DNA from: Photobacterium profundum SS9
GTDB taxonomy: Bacteria; Pseudomonadota; Gammaproteobacteria; Enterobacterales; Vibrionaceae
Direction: 5' to 3'
Assembly: GCF_000196255.1 (NCBI RefSeq)
Contig: NC_006371.1
Coordinates: 124,001 to 188,000 of the forward strand
Length of the DNA: 64,000 bases
Part shown: piece by piece, positions 58,863 to 64,000 of the stretch
Layout: each line of letters starts with the position of its first letter
Numbering within the stretch: the first letter of the stretch is position 1
Notes under the pieces: generated by a model
The model's input: only the letters and a program-made list of their open reading frames with translations
The model's database searches: none
What the model was told of the DNA's origin: nothing
Program-made: the position numbers and the translations under genes

Positions 58863-59828
58863 ATGGCAAACCCTCCAACGGTAAAGCAAAATAAGATCGC
58901 CATTATTGGTGAATGTATGATTGAACTAAGTGGCAAACCTTTTGCCTCTCAAGCTCAGAATTTCGGTGGTGATACCTTAAATACCGCGGTTTATCTGTCG
59001 CGACTACTTCCATCTTTGAGACCTAGTTATGTAACAGCTGTTGGTGCTGATACTTATAGCAAGATAATGTTATCGGCATGGGAAAGTGAAGGTGTTGATA
59101 CATCACTGACATTGGTTAACCCAGATAAACTACCGGGTATGTATGCCATTGAAATAGACGATGATGGTGAGCGTAGTTTTCATTATTGGCGTGATGATTC
59201 AGCGGCTCGTTACTTGTGCGAGCATGAAGGCTTCAATGATGTTGTCAGTAGTTTGAAATCAGTCGACTTGGTTTATCTTTCTGGTATTTCTTTGGCAATT
59301 TTATCCGATCACGGAAAAGTAAAATTATTGAATACGCTTGCACAGCTTAAATCTTCCGGGGTGAAAATTGCGGTTGATTCTAACTATCGCCCGCGTTTAT
59401 GGCGTAATGCAACCGATGCTTGTGAATGGTTAGGTAAACTTTATCAACTAAGTGATATCGCTTTAGTAACAGCCGATGATGAAGAGTTACTGCTAGGTCG
59501 CAAGTTGTCTGAGCCTCAGGTGATAGCGCGCCGTCTGCACTCTCTTGGTATCAAACAAGTGGTTGTTAAGCTGGGCAGTGACGGTGCTATGTGGTCTCAA
59601 GCTGGTAACCAAGGTGTCGTGAGCGGCAACAAAGTGACGCAAGTCATTGATACAACAGCAGCGGGAGATTCATTTAATGCTGCTTATTTAGCTGCATGGT
59701 GCTCAGGTATGGAGATGGCAGAGTGCTGTTATTGGGGGAATAAGCTTGCTGCACAGGTTATTCAACATAAAGGGGCAATTATCCCAGTTGAACAGACACG
59801 ATATATAACGGAACTAATGAGTGACTAA
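58863..59828 (+). CDS. kdgK: 2-keto-3-deoxygluconate kinase, PfkB family
   Basis: ATG 58863 (MANPPTVKQNKIAIIGECMIELSGKPF) is chosen over a longer frame from 58755. 321 residues. IIGECMIELS and QNFGGDTLNTAVYLSRL form the sugar-binding start; catalytic Asp lies in DTTAAGDSFNAAYLAAW. It phosphorylates 2-keto-3-deoxygluconate coming from KduD, giving KDPG. Confidence 0.93.
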   Translation: MANPPTVKQNKIAIIGECMIELSGKPFASQAQNFGGDTLNTAVYLSRLLPSLRPSYVTAVGADTYSKIMLSAWESEGVDTSLTLVNPDKLPGMYAIEIDDDGERSFHYWRDDSAARYLCEHEGFNDVVSSLKSVDLVYLSGISLAILSDHGKVKLLNTLAQLKSSGVKIAVDSNYRPRLWRNATDACEWLGKLYQLSDIALVTADDEELLLGRKLSEPQVIARRLHSLGIKQVVVKLGSDGAMWSQAGNQGVVSGNKVTQVIDTTAAGDSFNAAYLAAWCSGMEMAECCYWGNKLAAQVIQHKGAIIPVEQTRYITELMSD

Positions 59829-59832
59829 GATA

Positions 59833-60465
59833 ATGAATGAACAGTGGATTGAAACATTAAGAGCATTACGAGTAATGCCAGTTATCCAGATTGAAGATGC
59901 TAAAGATGCAGTAAAGCTGGCGCAGGTACTCAGTGACAATGGCTTACCAGCGGCAGAAATTACCTTGCGCAGTGCAGCGGCTGCCGAATCTATTCGCCTG
60001 ATCCGTGAGGCACTCCCTGATCTTATTTTATGTGCAGGTACCGTGCTGACCCCTGCGCAGGTTGATTTAGCGATGAAAGCGGGGGCTGACTTTATTGTTA
60101 GCCCTGGGTTTAACCCAACGACAGTGAAATATTGCCTTGAAAAGGGTGTGAAAATTATTCCCGGTGTTAATAGCCCAAGTCAAGTTGAGCAGGCGTTGGA
60201 ATTAGGTGTTACTGCACTAAAGTTTTTCCCTGCAGAAGCGTCAGGCGGGATCAATATGCTGAAGTCACTAACAGGTCCATACGGCAATATTCAGTTGATG
60301 CCAACAGGTGGCGTGAAACCAGCAAACTTGATGGAGTATCTTGCGATTCCTCAGGTTATTGCCTGCGGTGGTACTTGGATTGCGCCAACGGCAGCTATTC
60401 GTGATAACGATTGGGAAACCATTGCAAACAATGTTCGTGAAACGTGTAAGTTAGTGAATACCTAG
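59833..60465 (+). CDS. eda: KDPG/KHG aldolase
   Basis: ATG 59833 (MNEQWIETLRALRVMPVIQIED), with a GTG four codons upstream. 210 residues. Glu in LPAAEITLRSA and Schiff-base Lys in ALKFFPAEASGG are the class I aldolase residues; LMPTGGVKPANL is the phosphate site. It splits KDPG to pyruvate and glyceraldehyde 3-phosphate, ending the uronate branch. It partly overlaps the kdgK unit (5-bp gap). Confidence 0.95.
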   Translation: MNEQWIETLRALRVMPVIQIEDAKDAVKLAQVLSDNGLPAAEITLRSAAAAESIRLIREALPDLILCAGTVLTPAQVDLAMKAGADFIVSPGFNPTTVKYCLEKGVKIIPGVNSPSQVEQALELGVTALKFFPAEASGGINMLKSLTGPYGNIQLMPTGGVKPANLMEYLAIPQVIACGGTWIAPTAAIRDNDWETIANNVRETCKLVNT

Positions 60466-60475
60466 GAGTTTAAAG

Positions 60476-61063
60476 ATGACAGAGAAGCATGTTGCTGTTT
60501 TATTAGCTGATGGATTCGAAGAAGGTGAAGCTGTAGTATTTATCGATATTATGCGTCGATTAGATATTAAAGTAACGGTGTTGTCATGCATGGAAACGAC
60601 AGCGTTGAATACCTATTTTGAAACACGTATTACAGCTGATGATATTCTTAAAAACTGTTACGACACGATGTATGACGCTGTCATGATGCCAGGGGGACCG
60701 AAAGGTACTGATAATCTGTCAGCCAATCCTATGGTGATTGATTTCCTCAAACGTCATATTAATGAAGATAAATATATCTGTGCCTTGTGTTCATCCGGAG
60801 CCAAGGTATTAGCAGCTCATCAACTATTGGGGCTGCACTATTATACAACAGGGGCAGGTTTAGATAAGAAATTCGATGATGGTCAGTTTCTCGATCAAAA
60901 AGTTGTGGTCGATGGTCAGTTTATTAGCGGTAAAGGATTAGGTGTCAGTTTTGAATTTGCCTTTACGGTTGCAAAATATCTACTCGTTGATAACCAAGAA
61001 AAAGTCGATTGGCAGGCGAGCCATATCTATTTTGATCACTGGCCATTATTATCTGAAACCTGA
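60476..61063 (+). CDS. DJ-1/PfpI-family protein
   Basis: A 195-residue protein with LLADGFEEGEAVVFIDIMRR, MMPGGPKGTDNL and the nucleophile Cys in YICALCSSGAKVLAAH, the elbow of the DJ-1/ThiJ/YajL group. Candidates are glyoxalase/deglycase or chaperone activity against reactive carbonyls. It is the last gene of the kbaY-kdgK-eda unit, 10 bp after eda, perhaps protecting against 2-keto-3-deoxy sugars or other dicarbonyls; this is speculation. Confidence 0.9.
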   Translation: MTEKHVAVLLADGFEEGEAVVFIDIMRRLDIKVTVLSCMETTALNTYFETRITADDILKNCYDTMYDAVMMPGGPKGTDNLSANPMVIDFLKRHINEDKYICALCSSGAKVLAAHQLLGLHYYTTGAGLDKKFDDGQFLDQKVVVDGQFISGKGLGVSFEFAFTVAKYLLVDNQEKVDWQASHIYFDHWPLLSET

Positions 61064-61225
61064 TAAATAGATTAAAAAGTCTAAAGAGACTTTGTCAATA
61101 AGTGAGTAAAGACAGACTCAGTGCATGTATTTCGACCGAGATAAGATCTGGTTATAAGAAGAGAGTTCGAGTTTGTTCAAGATTTCGGATAGGTGTCGGC
61201 TTCGCGACACATATCCTTATCTGTT

Positions 61226-61579
61226 CTACACCAACACTTGTCGTGTGTTCCTGATGTAATGATGGATCTGACGCTCGGTTTTCAAGTCAATCATCACTTC
61301 TGGCCGACAACCATTTGGGCAGGGCATACGCGGTGTTGTGCCAAACAATCGGCAGATCAATGGTCGTTCCCCGTACACAGTGCAACCCTTAGGACCTAGG
61401 TGTACACAATCAAACTCATTTAATGCAGCTTCATGTTCTGCGTCCGTTTTCACTGGCAGGCGCGACATTTCTTCCGAAGACGTCGTTACTGGTCCGCAAC
61501 AATCGTGGCACCCTGGCACGCATTCGAACGACGGAATACGCTCGCGTAGAAGCGCGATTATCTCTCGGTTATTGTTCAT
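61226..61579 (-). CDS. YkgJ-family cysteine-cluster protein
   Basis: A 117-residue protein with eight conserved cysteines in the YkgJ pattern: CVPGCHDCCGPV, FDCVHLGPKGCTVYGERPLICRLFGT and RMPCPNGC. These proteins are thought to bind zinc or iron-sulfur. Function unknown. It stands alone, convergent with the sugar-catabolism unit. Confidence 0.9.
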   Translation of the reverse strand: MNNNREIIALLRERIPSFECVPGCHDCCGPVTTSSEEMSRLPVKTDAEHEAALNEFDCVHLGPKGCTVYGERPLICRLFGTTPRMPCPNGCRPEVMIDLKTERQIHHYIRNTRQVLV

Positions 61580-61732
61580 TCATACCTAACTTTTGTGCAG
61601 TTCACGACTATATAATTCTACACCAAATTCACTCGAGTTTTGACAATGCCTTTAAATTTACCGCTGAGCATAAGTTGCACCACTACGAATTCTCCAGGCA
61701 CACCACATACCATAACTGCGGAGTTAAACGCG

Positions 61733-62242
61733 TCAACATGATGTTTTTTGTGTACGCCCGACTTGATACCTGAGAACTTCTCGATTCTCTTTTTCTGAGT
61801 AGAATTGATTGAGGTATATTGCACCACAACTCTCTATTACTTTACGTGATATTACATTAGTAGAATCACACGTGATAATTGCATTTTCAGTTAATACATT
61901 GTCTTTAACCCAAGACAACATGAACTTTGCGATACCTTTGCCTCTGGCTGAAGGTTTCGTTTCATAGCCAATATGCCCGATTACATTCTCGATATATGGA
62001 TTAATACCATGCCGAACTCGTATTGCACCAAGAATCTCAATACCTCGAACACAAAAAAATGTTGAGGTTGGGGGCCAACCGTCAGGTAATTCGTTACCTT
62101 CTGAATAAGCTATCCTTTTCTTGAGATAAATCTGATAATTATCAAGGGCTGATTCATAACCATCGATTCCATCATCGACGCATTCATCAACATAGCTTTC
62201 GAATGCTTTTAAATATCTGATATCTGCTAGGACTATTTCCAT
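61733..62242 (-). CDS. GNAT-family N-acetyltransferase
   Basis: ATG 62242 (MEIVLADIRYLKAFESYVDE) follows AAGGTAA and gives 169 residues. The acetyl-CoA-binding segment is VIGHIGYETKPSARGKGIAKFMLSWV (motif A, R/Q-x-x-G-x-G/A form in ARGKGIA), followed by NVISRKVIESCGAIYL (motif B). Acceptor substrate unknown. Confidence 0.85.
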   Translation of the reverse strand: MEIVLADIRYLKAFESYVDECVDDGIDGYESALDNYQIYLKKRIAYSEGNELPDGWPPTSTFFCVRGIEILGAIRVRHGINPYIENVIGHIGYETKPSARGKGIAKFMLSWVKDNVLTENAIITCDSTNVISRKVIESCGAIYLNQFYSEKENREVLRYQVGRTQKTSC

Positions 62243-62343
62243 ATTTACCTTAGTACATAACACATGCTAACAGTGCACATTCAAAAACTATTATACTTTA
62301 ACCCCAAAATGCCGAATGTTATAAGCATAGTGTTAACACATTT

Positions 62344-62655
62344 GTGTATGCTTAGCATGGCCATGAACTAATGAGGTGAAAGCCCTCTGTAGGAAAATTA
62401 CCACTTAATATTCAACTGTTTGATATTAAATGTTAACTACTAGCGAATGGCAAGGGCTTTTCAGTGAGGGATGATCTAAAGGAAGTCGCTAGCAAAACTG
62501 CGAACTGATGAACAAGAGCATCATATGAGGCGTAGGTCAGAGGCAAGTTGGCACAAGACAACGAAGCCAAGTGATTTAATGATCACCGTAAATGATGCCG
62601 TTGTGTAGGGGCTGAGGGTTAGATACCCTTAGGCTACCTGATTAGGCCAATCACG
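62344..62655 (+). ncRNA. 5' fragment of a bacterial group II intron
   Basis: Starts with a GTGTATG-type 5' end, followed by hallmark domain I text of bacterial group II introns: ATGAGGTGAAAGCCCTCTGTAGG, CTAAAGGAAGTCG-AGCAAA, AACAAGAGCATCATATGAGGC, AAGACAACGAAGCC, ACCGTAAATGATGCCG, and TGATTAGGCCAATCACGG. It stops about 310 bases in, directly at the end of the oppositely oriented hypothetical gene. Domains II-VI and the reverse-transcriptase gene are missing, so it is a dead fragment. Recognition is from memory of intron consensus. Confidence 0.8.
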
Positions 62656-62656
62656 G

Positions 62657-63184
62657 TTAATTAAGCAATGAAGATATTTTTTTGTTTATACGATCACAAC
62701 CAGAGCTTATCGCATTCTCTAGCTCAAGGACTCCGCCTTTGATACCTAACTCATTTTTTAGAACAGCTATAACCTTTGGTATCTGCCTCATATGCTCTGA
62801 GTGCTTTTCGATTGCGAACAGAAAAACTTCAATCTGGTCGCTGTCAGGGTTTTGCTTTTTTAAACCAAGTTCAAAAAACGTTTCCGCTAAATCAGACAAG
62901 TAAGCCAAAACTGCCTTTGATGTATCTGAATCTGCTGCTGTATACATTTGACCAAAAATATACTCATTTTCTGACAGAACTTTGTTTATTTCCGATTGTT
63001 CCGTATTGGAATCTGCCATTTTGATTATTAATTGAGTCTGCCTATTAAGAGCACCAGAGATACTAAGAAGAGTATCCTTTTTTAAGTCTTTCTTATGGTT
63101 TTTGTAATTCCAAATATTTGTTCCAATAAATGTTATTAGAGCAACAACAATTGCAGTTATCGAAATTATTTCAGATATGGTCAT
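62657..63184 (-). CDS. Hypothetical protein with one N-terminal TM helix
   Basis: ATG 63184 follows AGGGAGAG, preferred over an in-frame ATG at 63214. The 175-residue protein has a TM helix at residues 7-26 (ISITAIVVALITFIGTNIW), a short basic stretch (KNHKKDLKK), and a long helical cytoplasmic part without known motif. Similar layouts occur in DUF4760-like and phage-related membrane proteins. Base composition is low in GC compared with the neighbours. It overlies the truncated end of the group II intron fragment. Confidence 0.65.
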   Translation of the reverse strand: MTISEIISITAIVVALITFIGTNIWNYKNHKKDLKKDTLLSISGALNRQTQLIIKMADSNTEQSEINKVLSENEYIFGQMYTAADSDTSKAVLAYLSDLAETFFELGLKKQNPDSDQIEVFLFAIEKHSEHMRQIPKVIAVLKNELGIKGGVLELENAISSGCDRINKKISSLLN

Positions 63185-63429
63185 AACTCTCCCTTGGCTT
63201 AACATTGAATTCAACGATCTGAGATCACCTCACTATGCTACCAGACTCTTACGGGTAGAGGTTACTGATGCAGTTTTAAATCAGCATGGAAGCCCCAATG
63301 CTTCGTTTACTGCACACTTGGTTGCTTTGCGTTTTAAGCCACAGTTCTTTCAACAAATGGCTTCTATACTAATGGGTAATCCGACTGAAGGATTATTAGT
63401 GGTAATCCTAACTCATGAGGAAACGCAAT

Positions 63430-63924
63430 ATGAGAGCACTCTCTTTACCTCAGGCGAGAAAGCTTGCGCTGCTTTCACAATGTATTTCAACAGAGTCGTT
63501 AAAAGGTAGTGCGTATTCAGAAACCTTAAACGTTTTTGAACGCTTAGGTTATGTGCAGATAGATACCATATCAGTCGTTCAACGCGCACATCACCATACA
63601 CTTTGGAGTCGAAGCCCCAAGTATCAAGTTGCTCACCTTGATCTGCTCGTTGCAGACAAAAAAGTATTTGAGTATTGGTCGCATGCTGCCTCTTACCTGC
63701 CAATGAGGGACTATCGATTCAGCCTACCTCGCAAGGCGGCGTTTAAATCGGGCGAACAAAGCCATTGGTATAAGAAAGATCACAAACTGATGGCTGATGT
63801 TCTTAAGCGAATAGAGAGTGAAGGCCCATTAATGGCGAAAGACTTTGTCTCTAAAAGTCATAAAACGAATGGGTGGGGCAGTAAACCAACTAAACAAGCC
63901 TTAGAAACTTTATTCGTCACCTAA
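63430..63924 (+). pseudogene. YcaQ-like winged-helix protein, truncated
   Basis: ATG 63430 with GAGG upstream. The 164 residues match the N-terminal part of YcaQ-type winged-helix DNA glycosylases (interstrand cross-link repair): LSLPQARKLALLSQC, FERLGYVQIDTISVVQRAHHHTLWSRSP, and YWSHAASYLPMRDYRF. The family is about 400 residues long. Here the frame ends at KQALETLFVT right before the hairpin of a probable insertion element, so the gene is interrupted. Confidence 0.82.
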
Positions 63925-64000
63925 AAGGTTAAAACCACCGACTTTAGTCGGTCAGCTTCAGCTATGATATTTTACGGTCATCGATGATGTTGGAGCATGA
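63925..64000. mobile_element. Probable end of an IS200/IS605-type element
   Basis: TTAAAACCACCGACTTTAGTCGGTC begins just after the break of the YcaQ-like frame. ACCGAC and GTCGGT form a 6-bp stem with a TTTA loop, the small subterminal hairpin characteristic of IS200/IS605 elements. Only 76 bases are in the window and no transposase frame can be confirmed, so the family call is tentative. Confidence 0.45.

Noticed and set aside
61186..61215. GGATAGGTGTCG / GCGACACATATCC hairpin after the DJ-1-type gene
   Set aside because: A stem exists but lacks a T-run on either strand; it may be a weak 3' structure, not reported as a terminator.
63177..63509. 110-codon plus-strand frame between the hypothetical gene and the YcaQ-like gene
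   Set aside because: It overlaps the better supported YcaQ-like start in another frame, lacks a ribosome binding site and has no recognisable motif. The 200-odd bases before 63430 remain unexplained.

Overview
The window looks like a chromosome segment from a marine member of the Vibrionaceae, most likely Photobacterium. I infer this from E. coli-like ATP synthase proteins, a Vibrionaceae-type aryl polyene cluster, a chromosomal Qnr protein of the Vibrio/Photobacterium kind, a VF530-family protein and a KdgM-type porin. From memory, Photobacterium profundum carries two F1Fo ATP synthase operons, and the one here could be the accessory copy. No database search was possible.

Layout. (1) 1-4.1 kb: a LysR regulator cut by the window edge, a secreted C45-type hydrolase gene broken by an in-frame amber codon, an outer-membrane beta-barrel protein, and a scar region with a 144-bp remnant of a ketosynthase gene and a small zinc-ribbon gene. 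(2) 4.1-19.7 kb, minus strand: a 17-gene aryl polyene (APE) type II polyketide operon with ketosynthases, chain-length-factor-like protein, ketoreductase, two dehydratases, two acyl carrier proteins, AMP ligase, aromatic ammonia-lyase, thioesterase, acyltransferase, glycosyltransferase-acyltransferase fusion, LolA-like carrier, MMPL exporter, lipoprotein and membrane protein. Its apeO-like ketosynthase has a frameshift near the 3' end. (3) 19.9-27.8 kb: a lipoprotein, an O-methyltransferase, an alpha/beta hydrolase, a flavin-dependent halogenase-like enzyme, a Qnr pentapeptide protein, a VF530 protein, an EamA transporter and a four-repeat zinc-ribbon protein. Four copies of a cruciform-forming repeat lie between these genes. 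(4) 28.3-35.3 kb: a complete atpIBEFHAGDC operon whose atpF has a 1-nt frameshift. (5) 35.6-61.1 kb: a glycosaminoglycan (chondroitin/dermatan sulfate) utilisation locus. (6) 61.2-64 kb: a YkgJ-type protein, a GNAT acetyltransferase, a 5' fragment of a group II intron, a membrane-anchored hypothetical protein and a YcaQ-like gene cut off by what looks like the end of an IS200/IS605-type element.

How the glycosaminoglycan locus works together (inference from families). A PL8 lyase lipoprotein and two formylglycine-type sulfatases, activated by the linked radical-SAM maturase, depolymerise and desulfate chondroitin-type chains. The KdgM porin admits the oligosaccharides. A mannose-family PTS (IIA, IIB, IIC, IID) imports and phosphorylates the sugar. 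A GH105 enzyme without a signal peptide would release the unsaturated uronate in the cytoplasm. KduI, KduD, KdgK and Eda take the uronate to pyruvate and glyceraldehyde 3-phosphate. AgaA, AgaS and the KbaY/KbaZ aldolase process the N-acetylgalactosamine part. A DeoR-family AgaR-like repressor gene sits beside dense CGAAAG/CTTTCG hexamer clusters. The same hexamers recur in front of the lyase/maturase pair and in front of kbaY, together with CRP-like sites, so I propose one regulon.

Several otherwise well-conserved genes are interrupted (C45 hydrolase, apeO, atpF, YcaQ-like). Whether these are real mutations or sequence errors cannot be decided here.
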